Shown here piece by piece: positions 34,901 through 46,010 of a stretch of DNA of 64,000 nucleotides (the stretch's first letter is position 1; the number at the start of each line of letters is the position of its first letter). The stretch is from Isoetes taiwanensis. Taxonomy: Eukaryota; Streptophyta; Lycopodiopsida; Isoetales; Isoetaceae. A program made the position numbers and the translations under genes. Location of the stretch: positions 8,885,563-8,949,562 of the forward strand of contig JAJEKV010000014.1 of assembly GCA_021234155.1 (NCBI GenBank), given 5' to 3'. A model generated the notes under the pieces. It saw nothing but the letters and a program-made list of their open reading frames with translations. It ran no database searches and had not been told where the DNA came from.

Positions 34901-37900
34901 ATAACTTCAATGGCAAAATTAACTTCTTTACATTCTCCAACAGATATCCAACCAAAGAGCATATTGGCAATTAAGGTAATAACGCAGGAAATTTGGTGGC
35001 TTTTTAAAATTTTGATGTCATTTTTTTCATTGGACAAGCTCTCTCTCCTTCGCATTCTTATGTCCCATATTGTGAGTCGTCAAAGGACTTCTCTAACAGA
35101 GGAGAAGTGAACGTGGTCTATTGGATGGACACCATCTGTTGAGTTCACAGCCCTACCATTTACATTGATGTTGTCTTTCCATGAAAGTCCTCCAGCCTAG
35201 ACAAAAAATTAGACCAAATGGAAGAAACAAGAAGGTACCAAGACGTGCATCCACATTCTTTTCTTTTGTGTCAACTATGCATGGGACAGCCAAATCTCTA
35301 TAACATTACTACATGAGGATATTATCCTTTCATGAAACGTTGGATTACCTCATCATCCTTACCTGCAGAACAAAATAAATATGTCCTTCAGGACTGTGCA
35401 AAGAGTTTCTGTCATTATATTTCATGTTCTCTTTAAAAGCATCAACTTGCATATCTTGCATTTGTTCTTGTGCACTTATGCAGTGTCTTGTTTATTGTGG
35501 TGAAGGCTATTCTCTCTTTGGCACAAGAGGATGGGAATTATTTAAGAGAGGCATGGGAACATGTGCTGACATGCATTTCACGTTTTGAAAACCTTCATCT
35601 TATTGGAGAAGGATCTCTTCCAGATGCAACATTCCTTTCCGCATCACAAACCACGGGAGAAATGTCTTTACAGGCTAATTCATCATCTGGCTTAAAGAGG
35701 AAAGGTAACTTGCATCTTGCAGCGGTGGCGAAACGGGGTTCATATGAGAGTGGAGGATTAGGGTGGCAACCTGCAGGTGATGTCACAGAAGAACAGCTCA
35801 AAAGCTTAGCCTTGAAGCTGAGCTTGCTTGAGCAAGTTGATACTTTTGAGGTGAACAAGATCTTTACTGACAGCGAGAGGTTGCATAGTGAGGCAATTGT
35901 AGAATTCGTAAAGGCCTTGTGCAAGGTGTCTATGGATGAGTTGCAGTCTCATACAAATCCTAGGGTTTTTGGCCTTACAAAAATTGTCGAAATATCGTAA
36001 GATAATGACTGTTATTTCCTTAATCCTTTCAGGATTTGTGCTTTGGGTGCTTATTGCATATTTTTGTGCTCTACAGGCATTTCAACATGAATAGGATTCG
36101 GCTTGTTTGGAATCGCATCTGGAATGTTCTTTCTAATTATTTTATTACAGTTGGCTGTTCCGAAAATCTTGCGATCTCCATGTATGCAATGGATTCATTA
36201 CGTCAGCTTGCTATGAAGTTCTTGGAACGCGAAGAGCTGGCAAATTATAATTTTCAAAATCAGTTTATGAAGCCATTTGTGGTGGTTATGCAAAAGAGCA
36301 ATTTGGTGGAAATTAGGGAGCTTATAATTCGTTGTGTGTCTCAAATGATATATACTCGCGTTGGCAACATAAAATCTGGGTGGAAAATTCTGTTTATGGT
36401 AAGATCAATGTTAGATGTTAGATAAAAAAGTTAAGAAAGAGAGAGCAACATCTACAGGAGACACTTAAGTCTATGAGGCCAAAATACAACTTCTATGTAT
36501 GGGACGGAAATGACTTATTATTCTCAGGGTTTGTCAAGCATGTAAACTATTGTAAGGAAATGGTATAGACTACAATCATATGCAGCTCATGCTTGTTCGA
36601 ATGAAGGGGACGCAAAACAAGTGCAAGTTTCTACTTGAATACGAGGGAGAAATATTATAGAGATGCACTGTTCAGTCTCTTGTACCGATGTTTGTGAAAC
36701 TAAACTATATTTCTTTTGAATCTTGTTTTGCAGGTTTTTACAACAGCAGCTACAGATACAGACAAAAATATTGTCCTTTTGGCCTTTGAAACAATTGAAA
36801 AGATTGTTCGTGAATACTTCACATTTATAACTGAGACAGAAGCTGCGACTTTTACAGATTGTGTAAATTGCTTGCTTGCATTCACTAATAACAAGCACAG
36901 TATCGATGTTAGCCTAAATGCTATTGCATTTTTACGTTTCTGCGCATTCAAATTGGCCCAAGGTGATCTATCAGTAAGTGCAAAGAACAAAGACAATGGC
37001 AGGATCGTTGGGATGAGCTCTCGGAAGGAAAGCTTAGAAGAATTTCCTGTCTCTGCTGACAAGTACGATCACCTCTACTTTTGGTTTCCTCTGCTTGCAG
37101 GTTTGCTCAAGTTCCTTGACTTACACGTGCTGTCACATTTTTTTTGCGATATAGAGAATTTATAAATATAAGGGCAGTTAGTTTCCTCTACATTTCATAG
37201 AGAACGTCTTATGATATACATAGTAGGCCATTGCCACTGCATAATGCTCTCAGTTACAGTTGCATAGGCGACAGGCAAGGGGAAAATTGTAAATCACCTG
37301 TCAATTTCAGCTGGCCAAGTAGGAAATAGATGTCTGCAGAGGGTACACTGGCTTTGATGCCAACGCTTCTTCTGCTAGTTATATTAAGAGATTTATATGT
37401 TAATTAAAATATGGTACCCAAATATGGTTCGTCAGTACATGTGGATCTTTTAAGATAGCTGTTACAGGCTCCTGATTCATCCTCTTGGTTTCCAGGTCTT
37501 TCAGAATTAACATTTGACTCGAGACCAGATATCCGCAAAAGTGCTTTGGAAGTCCTTTTCAACACCTTACATGATCATGGACACCTGTTTTCTCCTGGGC
37601 TGTGGAATAACATTTTTTACTCCATCATTTTTCCTATTTTTGATCATGCGCGTTATGCCATAAGGCAGCAGGATTTTAATATGGAACAGCAGCAGGAAAT
37701 TGATTCTTGGCATTATAACACGTGTGTCCTATCTTTGCATTTTGTGCTGGATTTGTACCCGAAATTTTACGTTGCAGTTCATGCTTCATTAGAAAAAATG
37801 CTACGTCTTCTGGTTCAATTTATCAAGCGACCTCATGAAAATTTGGCTGGCATATGTATAGCATCTTTAGTACAGTTGGTTGGCAAAACAGGGCATCACT

Positions 37901-38818
37901 TTAGAGATGAGGATTGGGAGCTTGTTGTGTCAGCTTTGAGGGAATCAGCTAGTGGCACATTTCCAAACATGGGTAAAATTGTCAAAATCCTGGAGAATGG
38001 TTCGGACCAGAGCCATCATAACAGAAGCAAAATTGCAAATCTTGAAGGGTGCATTGACAAAGATGTGGCTCATGAAAGTAAAGATGCGAGGATGAGGAAG
38101 CTGGGTTTCGAAGCACTCAGAATGAGATGCCATATAACAGTCCAGTTATTGCTTACACAGGTATGAGAATTCAACTCTTAACAAGAAAAGTTTTGTCCTA
38201 ATATTTGGCTCATTCTCTTTAAAGGCTATCAACGAAATTTTTGACACTAGTAAGACTCGTATATCAACAAAACATGCTATGCTGCTGCTTGATATTTTGG
38301 ATATGATATGCAACAATTCACAGAGGGTTGCTCGTGGATTCTATGGAACATCCGACATTGGGAGCTTGCAGCATGTAATAGATCCTCGTGTGCTTCGTCT
38401 TGAAAACGACTCTTATCAGGCATATTTGAGTCTATTACAGAAGCTGCCTGGAGACATTCCAGGCTTGATGGGTAGTCCAGGAGTTGAAAGACGTCTTGTG
38501 ACACTTTGCCTAAAAGTGCTGAATCGATACATTGATGCTTCTCATGAAATTGCCAATAGGAAGAAATTTCAGCCACTTTGGATCATTCCCCTAAGTTCCA
38601 CAAGAAGGCAAGAATTGACTGCACGAGCTCCGTTGGTGGTTTCCACTCTCAAGGCTATCAGTACTTTCGAGACTGGACAGTTTAAGAGATATATCAACGA
38701 GTTCTTTCCTTTACTTGTGAATCTCATAAGTTGCGAGCATGGTTCAAGAGAAGTACAGGAAGTGTTGCGGCATCTATATAGTGGACTGATTGGTCCAATT
38801 ATCTTGCAAGCTTCCTAA
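31938..38818 (+). CDS. BIG: BIG-class brefeldin A-inhibited ARF guanine-nucleotide exchange factor (SEC7), 11 exons
   Basis: Exons: 31938-32980, 33049-33366, 33429-33714, 33849-34271, 34338-34630, 34702-34975, 35506-35996, 36077-36398, 36734-37100, 37496-38160 and 38225-38818; 5076 nt, 1691 aa, all phases consistent. The start matches the BIG family N-terminus ([15 protein letters not shown]). DCB region about residues 1-220; HUS box [14 protein letters not shown] in exon 2; SEC7 domain about 550-740 with the glutamic finger in LPGEAQ (E639) and MLNTDAHNP (D681); HDS domains to the end. BIG proteins load GTP on ARF1-class GTPases at the trans-Golgi/early endosome and support secretion and vacuolar sorting. 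Length is near the usual 1700-1790 aa. Exon 7 uses a Pu-rich acceptor (GTGAAG). The BIG1-4 clade fits better than BIG5. No lesion seen. Confidence 0.95.
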
Positions 38819-40161
38819 GATTGGATGAGTTTGCCATTAGATTAGATACAAGTGAACAAAGTGAAAAAATGCGAAATAAAATAAAATAAAATAAAATGTG
38901 CCATCTCTTCTTGTTTTAGACATTGTACTGTCTGATTTTGAATTCCGTTTGAACGTTTTTGTCTAAATGATCTCTAATCTTTCATTATTCTAGCCTGAGG
39001 TTCTTTCGCATTGTCCTTGTCCTTTAGCCTCTTCATGGCTGAAATCGGGAAGACAGATGGAGCTGCTGTTGCTGCTGCTGCTAAGAGTGGTTTCGGTTGG
39101 TCCATTGCTACGGTTGGTCGCCGCTGCTAGCAGTCTGAGATACATGTACGACCCCTATAGGCAAGTACAAGGCTCCTCTCTAACGAGGACCATCGGGCGT
39201 CTGAATCCTGCCGAGCAGGGACCCCTTTATGACGATGCTTCTGATTGATGATGTAGATGTCACCTTGGTTCTGGGATGTGGTTAGCTCGGCTACATGTCC
39301 AAGCTCACCACCGCTGCTCAATTTCAAGCTTGGTTAGCTAGGCTACATGTCCATGTCCAAGTTTAAAAGACAATCTGCATGTTTTTTTCACTGATATTGC
39401 TTGATCAATGCTCAAATCTCCTACTCTCTTGAATGAATGAGGTTATTAGGGGTAGGCAAGGTGATCCTAATGGTGTTTGAACCTGATTAAATCGTGGCCG
39501 ATTACAAACTCTATTCTAAGAAGATTAGCATGATAGAACACGGTCCCGTGCTCAGTTCATCGTGTGGTTACACCGGCCAAAAAACAGCTCAGTTCATCGT
39601 GTGGTTACACTGGCCAAAAAACAATCGTATAGCTCGGACAGAACAATGGTCTCAGTTCATCATGTGGTTATACCGGCCAAAAAACAATGGTATAGCTCGG
39701 ACAGAACAATGGTTAGACATGTCCGAGCTAACTACATCCTGGAGTAGATTTACGACGTTTCGATTATGGATTGATGAAGTAGATGTCACCTTGGGAGAAT
39801 ATCGTTGCAAAATGTCTTTCCATATCTTAGTTGTATCAGGACTTTTTCGAAAGCGTGTTCGACGTAGAAGGTTGGAACTCTTTTACGTCAGAGTTCCCAT
39901 CTGCTTCGTCATTTTCTGCTTGAGTGGCTCTAGTTGCTCTCTCAACCATGTGTTCTTTATTGTTCAAGAGATCTCCCTCTTCTTTCTTATTTCTTAGATC
40001 CTTATCTCTTTGCTTGGCATCGCTTGGTTTTAATGCTTTGAGTCGGGTCTACCCTTGATGGCATGTATCTGCGCTCCTAGAGTCAAACAAAAACCCCTTA
40101 TCAGTTATTGCCATAACAAAAACCCCTTATCTATGCACTTAACCAATTTTCTCTCCTCTAT
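38819..40161. other. 3' flank of BIG; no clear gene
   Basis: It starts with the BIG 3' UTR, including a short AAAAT microsatellite at 38874-38897. An ATG at about 39035 opens 31 codons (MAEIGKTDGAAVAAAAKSGF), ending in TAG, and another frame stays open to 39248. Neither is recognisable. The tandem repeat at 39551-39713 follows. Confidence 0.4.
39551..39713. repeat. three-copy tandem repeat (about 63-bp unit)
   Basis: CTCAGTTCATCGTGTGGTTA + CACCGGCCAAAAAACA occurs at 39551 (short copy), 39588-39650 and 39651-39713. The two full copies add ATAGCTCGGACAGAACAATG and differ at only a few bases. Non-coding; function unknown. Confidence 0.9.
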
Positions 40162-41433
40162 ATGAGTTCACATCAGCAAGAATTCCTTGGCAATCTCTAT
40201 CCCAGGACCAAGTATTTCTCCTACAGGACCAAGTATTTCTCCTACACCGCCGCCCTAGCTATTTTCTTATCCCACCGCGCCGAAAACCCAATGGGGGCAA
40301 CCTCTATCCCTCCGATGGAGGTGGACCCCATAGCAGTCCAAGCCGAAGAGCAGATGCTTTTGCAGTACCAGCAGGAGCAAGAAGGAAGAGAAGAAGAAGA
40401 GGAGTCGGACGGCGAAGAGTACACCGAGCTAGACTCAGAAGAGGAACGGCGACAAGCAGAAGAGGAGCTGGTCAACTTCGAGCAGAGCCGGCAGAACATC
40501 AGAGTTGCTCCCCCACTTGGGCTAGGCATCACAAGCCTAGCCCCTATCATCATCAACGGAGAGGAGTATCTACTCCTCAGCGACATCCAGAACCTCCCCG
40601 AATGCAGGGAGAGGGAACTCCGATTGGATGAACTGCTCCACCAACTACGGCAGTCCGACTTGGACGACTTCATCGTCTGGGGAGTCTCGGACTTTCCGCT
40701 TCAAGTCAGGGAAGCCGACACCTACACAGGGGAGTCGACGTCTGATATCCAGGCCTACAGCAGCATAAGACAGGTTATGGAGACCGGAGACCTGCCATCC
40801 GAAGAAGAGTTCCTCGCCATTCAGGAACGGATGGGGATCAGAGGCAAGACCACCAGCATCCTGATGCCGAGGCCCTCGACACCACCTCCAACAAGAGGAG
40901 CAGGAATCGACCTCAGGCGAGTCGACTCCACAATTGAAGACTACCGAGAGCTGACGGAGATAGAGGTCGACGACTACACTGGACGGCACAGAGCTGGGGG
41001 CCAGCCAAGCGGGGAATCATCTGCGACACACAACGACAGGTCGCTGAGGTACTACCTGCCCCTACTGCTGGATGGGAGAATAGCGGTAGTACACCGCAAA
41101 TTCAGCCCCCGGGGTGAAGAAGGAGTGTTCATGCTTATTGCACTCTCAGGCTTCGGCAGGCATGCTCGAATAGCGGCAAATGTCGATTATGCTGTCCTAG
41201 TCAAGAGAGCAATGGCACTTGACCTCTTCGACTTCGCCATACCTCATCGACGGCAGGCAAGATTGGCGGTGACTGCGGCCCTCACATCCGACCGCAGGGT
41301 GGAAGAGTTGGCGAGAGCCTTGCAGGGCGGCTCGTCAGCAAGCGTCCTCAGGAACTTGGGTCATTCGGTAGGAACGGCCCAAGTTAAAAAGTTCCTGGAG
41401 GACAACCCATCTTACCGGCGATTTCAAGATTAG
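40162..41433 (+). CDS. acidic 423-aa protein of unknown function, just upstream of gypsy gag
   Basis: An intact 424-codon frame, GC-richer than its surroundings. The first 60 residues include a 21-bp tandem duplication (40204-40245; TKYFSYRTKYFSY). A more likely start is the Met of MGATSIPPMEVDP. Residues about 80-115 are Glu-rich (EEEEESDGEEYTELDSEEER); the rest is globular-looking, with YYLPLLLDGRIAVVHRKFSP and a Leu/Ala-rich C-terminus. I recognise no domain. It lies 66 bp before the gag frame on the same strand with similar composition, so it may be an extra ORF or gag extension of the same retrotransposon. A captured host gene is the alternative. Confidence 0.5.
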   Translation: MSSHQQEFLGNLYPRTKYFSYRTKYFSYTAALAIFLSHRAENPMGATSIPPMEVDPIAVQAEEQMLLQYQQEQEGREEEEESDGEEYTELDSEEERRQAEEELVNFEQSRQNIRVAPPLGLGITSLAPIIINGEEYLLLSDIQNLPECRERELRLDELLHQLRQSDLDDFIVWGVSDFPLQVREADTYTGESTSDIQAYSSIRQVMETGDLPSEEEFLAIQERMGIRGKTTSILMPRPSTPPPTRGAGIDLRRVDSTIEDYRELTEIEVDDYTGRHRAGGQPSGESSATHNDRSLRYYLPLLLDGRIAVVHRKFSPRGEEGVFMLIALSGFGRHARIAANVDYAVLVKRAMALDLFDFAIPHRRQARLAVTAALTSDRRVEELARALQGGSSASVLRNLGHSVGTAQVKKFLEDNPSYRRFQD

Positions 41434-41498
41434 TTAGACTCTTGATCCCGGAGACTTTTTGTACTAAAATATTATATAATATATGAATATAATTTCTT

Positions 41499-43183
41499 TT
41501 GCACTTTAAATGTTTTGTTGATGTATTTTGTCCCACAACTATACCAACAAACATAAATAATGCAAGAGAACAACCTAAAACTAACCATATAGCCATGAAT
41601 CACTTGTGCATGCAGCTAAGCTCAGGGGAACGACAACGCCGAGACCACGTGGAAGAACAGAGTCCGCCCAGGCCACCCCCGGCAAGGAACCTGTTTGAGG
41701 AATTTGGACCCATGACCCCAGAAGAGGAAATATCACAGATGAGAACAGACCTTGAGCAGATAAAGGCTTTCCTGGCCGCACAAGCAGGAGTGGGTTCGGT
41801 GGGCAACGCTCAGTTGCCTCAACCATCAGCTCGCAAAACAGGAAGGGACAAGAAGAGGAGCAACAGAAGGAGGTCCTCTAGCTCGGAATCCTCCGACTCA
41901 AGCTCCGATTCGGACTCCGACTCCGAGAAAGAAGAAGAGCAGGCCCAGGACCGAACAGATGGAAGGCAGAGGAATACTGCAGATGGAAGGCAAAGGGACA
42001 CCATAGATGGACGACAAAGGGACACCAGAGCCTCTGACTACCAGAAGAAGGTAGATTCCGCATTGGGCAATGTATGGAAGGCCCGGAAACTTGAACAGTT
42101 CTCGGGGGAGAACAGGTCAGGATTAGAAGCAGAGGCATGGCTGGACGAAATGAGTGAGTACGGCAATGCCTATGGCATGAAGGATAAAGACAAAAGGCAG
42201 AGTGGCAACAGCCAACTTGAATGAAGCCGCACGGATTTGGTGGAAGGGTTATGCAAAGGCACATGGCTTAAGCAGGGATGCTTGTAAGTTCAGAAAGTTC
42301 GCTAAAGCCTTCAAGCGCCATTACGTCCCAAGAGAGCACAAGTCCAGCATGATGCAACAGTTCTACAGGTTGCAACAGGGAAACAAATCAGTCCAGAAAT
42401 ATACAGAGGAATTCATGAGGCTAAGGCTTTATGTGCCAAAGTTGGGCGAAAAACATGCAGTAGAGAGCTACATTAAGGGGCTGAACGAGGAGATACGCAA
42501 GCTTGTAAGGGCAATAAACCCTAAGACAGTATCAGAAGCAAAATCCAAGGCAATAAGCTTGCAAGGGGACGGGACCTCGAATAGCGGCGAGGGCGAAAAG
42601 ATTACCAGGATAAAGGCAAGGCAACAGGAAGTTATAGCCCCAGGGCAGCCAGTCCAGGTCCAGCTAGAGCCCCATATGGTGGCAACCAGGGGAAGCAGCA
42701 GGAGAAGAAACAGGTGTCCTTCAAGGACAAGCAGGAAGGGTCAAACTACTCCAAAGCAGTGCGATCCTTTTTGCAGGCGATGCCCAAGGAAAAGAGGCAG
42801 GAGTGCATAGAAAAGCAGCTTTGCTTCAGGTGCTTCCAGCCAGGCCATAGGACAGCGAACTGCCCCTACATCATGAGCGCAGCACTAGCGGAGTTGGGAG
42901 ATTGGGACACTCTGTCTGACGACGACGGCGAGGCAGCCCGCGACTACATCCAGGGTGAGTGCCATATCTTTGCCGCAATAGACACAGAGCAAGCAGAAAG
43001 CCAGTATAAGGTAATTTCTACAGTAGGGAAGGCCAAGGCCAAGTCCTTCATAGTCTTAATAGACTCAGGAAGTAGCCATAACTTTGCATCCCCCAGAATG
43101 GTTGAAATGTTGAGGTTGAAACCATTAAAGTCGAAGCCAAGGCCCGTTGTCTTAGCAAGTGGAGCAGTAAGGCAGACGGCAGG
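41499..43183 (+). pseudogene. Ty3/gypsy gag-protease, frameshifted and truncated
   Basis: The first part (41499-42224) has a Ser/Asp/Arg-rich region with DGRQRDT repeats. After a one-base frame change near 42195, the gag core follows (ARIWWKGYAKAH, FAKAFKRHYVPRE, QQFYRLQQGNKSVQKY). After another shift near 42670, the zinc knuckle CFRCFQPGHRTANC (CCHC) and the aspartic-protease motif FIVLIDSGSSHNF appear. Coding stops abruptly at about 43183, before reverse transcriptase. Gag packages the RNA; the protease would process the polyprotein. Two frameshifts and the missing pol make it non-functional. Confidence 0.88.
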
Positions 43184-45543
43184 TGTTGATGTTTGGGGTT
43201 CTTGGCATCACCTTGCAGCAGCAGTCCATGACTGCCGGATGCCACAAGGCTGCCACAAATGCTCATGGATCAACAAAAGAAGGTGGGAAGAAACTCCAAG
43301 AACAAGAACAAAGCAAAGAATGAACAAAATAGAATCACATTGATGCTCCAAAAGGAGGTGCTCCAAAACGTGAGCAAAAACCCTAAACAATGAGAGGAAA
43401 TGCTCTCTCTAAATAGTAGAGCAAAACCCTAACCCTAACTGACATCTCACCGTCCACAGATCTAGGCTAAATCTGGGCCATAGATTGTGGGGTCCAATAT
43501 GACAAATACATGTGGCATATGCCACCTACCATATATATGGGCTAAATCTGGGCCCTAGATCAAGTGGTCCAATGTGATAAATACATGTGGCCTATGCCAC
43601 TCATACATATGTTTAGCCCAAAGGGCTAACACTCCCCCCCACCACACCAAACTATGTAGAACCTTTTATATGATGGGTTAAACATTTACAACAGTGTCCA
43701 AAGTGAGGGGAAATGATGAGAATGTCGCCGTAGATCTTGATCCAAAAATGCCAATGTCGATGAAGTACAGAAATCATGAGAGGTTGAGAAGGCTGTCACC
43801 ACTTCTCTTGAGCTTGCCACAAGCTCCTTTAATTCCATAGAAGTCGAATCTAATGTTGAGAAGGCTGTCACCACTTCTCATAGAGCTTGCCACTTAGCTC
43901 CGAATACATGCGCCAATCAAAGTGTCTTGTAATGAGTTGAAAAAATTTGGAAAGAAAAATTGTTGAAGGGGCGAAAGGTCCTAAGTCATCTTCACGCCAG
44001 TGTTGAACTTGAAAAGTTGAAACAAGGAGTTGAAACATAAGTGATTGAAGGGGCGGAAGGCAAGTCAGCTTCACGCCATGTGTTGAACTTGAAAGAGTTT
44101 GAGCAAATAGTTGAACTTGAAAGAGTTGAAATTGAAGGGGCGGAAGGCCATAAGTCATCTTCACGCCATTTGTTGAACTTGAACGCGGCTCAACCGCCAT
44201 GTATTATGGACAGATGTGGTTGATCAAAATGTTGAACTTGAAAAAGTTGACACCAAAGAGAAATTGTTAAAATTGGCCTACACACGCCATGTGGCCAATT
44301 GAGGTTGATGTACGAAGGAGCGGAAGGCAGAATTCATCTTCACGCTATTGCAGGAACTTGAAATTTGTTGGTACAAAGGTGCAAAGCAGATATAAGAATC
44401 AGGCAAAAGATGAGGCGTCCCCCAAAATGTGCCAAAAAGATGCTCCAGATGCTGCTTGCGTCAAAAGTGGATCGAAAGTTTGTGCTTGAAGTCACGCCGT
44501 GAGGGGCCATGACAATTTTGTGGGACTCACGCCGTGGGGCCGTGATGTTTGAAGTCACAGTTGCATGAAATTTTACCTCCAAAGGCAGAATGATAGGACC
44601 AGATATTCTTGTGTGTAAAAAAAATGGCTTGATCATTAGAAGGGGTGAAAAACACCAAAAATATGGGCCATGTGGAATATTCAAGTGTCGAAGTCTCTCT
44701 AGGAAAGAAAATCATAAAGATGTCATAAAAAAAACATGACAAGAGGTGTGACAAGAGAGGAATGTTCCACGCCAAGGGGATGTGCCGTGGGTTTTTGATG
44801 TAACAAGTTGCCATGGCGGAGAGGCCACGCCGTGGGGGCCGTGGGGCTGTGGGTCACGCAAAGGCCACGCCCGTGAGGTCTTTGATATTGAGGCCACGCC
44901 GTGGGGCCGTGGTTCACGCTGTGAAGATATTGCAGACTCGAAGCCACGCCGTGATGGCCGTGGGCTTCTACGAAGTTTTTTTGCAGATGCACGCTGGTAA
45001 GATTTTGCAGACTGGAAGCCACGCCGTGATGGGCCGTGGGGCTCTGATGCTGTGACGGACAGTTTGCTTTGAGGTGCTGAGGCCACGCCGTGACAGGCCG
45101 TGAAAGAAAATGTCCACGCCAAAAGGGCCGTGGTGATGCCGTGATGCCGTTTACCATCAGAGTGGTGAGATCTATGCCAAGGGGCCTTGGAAATCCGTCT
45201 GGGTGGACTTCCACGCAATGAAATGTGGCCTGGGATGGGCAGTGGACTGTGAAGATCATGGATTCTGGGCTGTCGAAGGCTGTGGGTCGACCGTGGAAGG
45301 CCGTGAAAAAAATTTTCCACGCCAAAGGGCCATGGAAATGAAAGTTTTGTGTGCAGAGGTTTTGATATGCTTTGGGCATGCCGTGCTCCAGAGATCCAAG
45401 GACTGCTGTTGCATGGTTTTGCTCGATAAAAATGAGAGTAAGCGTCATGATGGTATAGGTGCATGAATTGATCAAGATTTGGCTTTGAAAGATACTCCAG
45501 GACAGCCGAGAATTCTGTTGTTGATGAGTTCATTTAGACAGGT
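43184..45543. repeat. repeat- and dyad-rich segment inserted in, or replacing, gypsy pol
   Basis: It begins TGTTGATG exactly where gag-protease homology ends, as a copia-type LTR might, but I found no matching end, primer-binding site or TSD. It contains an imperfect pair of about 75-bp repeats (about 43465-43540 and 43541-43610; GGCTAAATCTGGGCC), a pair around TTGAGAAGGCTGTCACCACT (about 43786 and 43857), three to four copies of a GAAGGGGCGGAAGG...TTCACGCCA...GTTGAACTTGAA unit (43963-44360), and the GC-rich dyad field at 44490-45335. No convincing protein on either strand. Confidence 0.7.
44490..45335. repeat. cluster of CCACGCCGTG-NN-GGCCGTGG dyads
   Basis: About ten copies of CACGCCGTGnnGGCCGTG or close variants occur, for example near 44492, 44527, 44826, 44895, 44944, 45018, 45081 and 45114, at irregular spacing of 35-75 bp. 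Each is an imperfect inverted repeat (CCACG-CC against GGCCGTGG). The simpler CACGCC word continues upstream to 43990 inside another repeat unit. Origin and role unknown. Confidence 0.8.
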
Positions 45544-46010
45544 GTGCATCTCGATCCCAGAATGAATTGGTGGTGTAGAAACCCCTGTTCTTGGGCTACA
45601 TCGTCTGGCCATGAAGGCTCTGTCATACAGAGATACTTGGGAAGAAAGCCGCCTTATGCTAGACTATGGAACGCCTTGTGCAGCTGGATACAAAGTCTGC
45701 AACTCCATGTGGGTGTGAGAAATGAGCCCAAAAATTTAGTCTGTTTGCAGATCTCGGACTCATCTGTTTGGAGTCATCTAAACAGTTGCAAACAAAAGTG
45801 AAAAGTTGTAGTTGGGCTTAGATGTATTGATATTTACATTTTGTATGGAAAGACTATACAATGGAATTCTACATTTCTAATATCTGAATTAAGCCCAATT
45901 AGTGTAAAAGAAAATAACACAACAAAAATTGCAAAGAACGGTGAGCCTAGACATATAGTACACCTCTGCAAGCATTTTCAAAAGGTTTGCCATGAAGATC
46001 ATATGTAAAG
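45544..46010. other. no gene recognised
   Basis: An 85-codon open frame at 45544-45801 (plus) has no family I recognise. The rest is AT-rich. Confidence 0.35.

Noticed and set aside
39541-39713. CRISPR-like spaced repeat
   Set aside because: Units are adjacent, few and variable, in a plant nuclear context; an ordinary tandem duplication.
44712-45533. 273-codon open frame on the minus strand
   Set aside because: A second minus-strand frame over the same bases is also open for 250 codons. Both are products of the stop-poor CACGCC dyad repeats; neither looks like a protein family.
45544-45801. Continuation of gypsy pol after the dyad region
   Set aside because: No RT, RNase H or integrase motif could be read in any frame.
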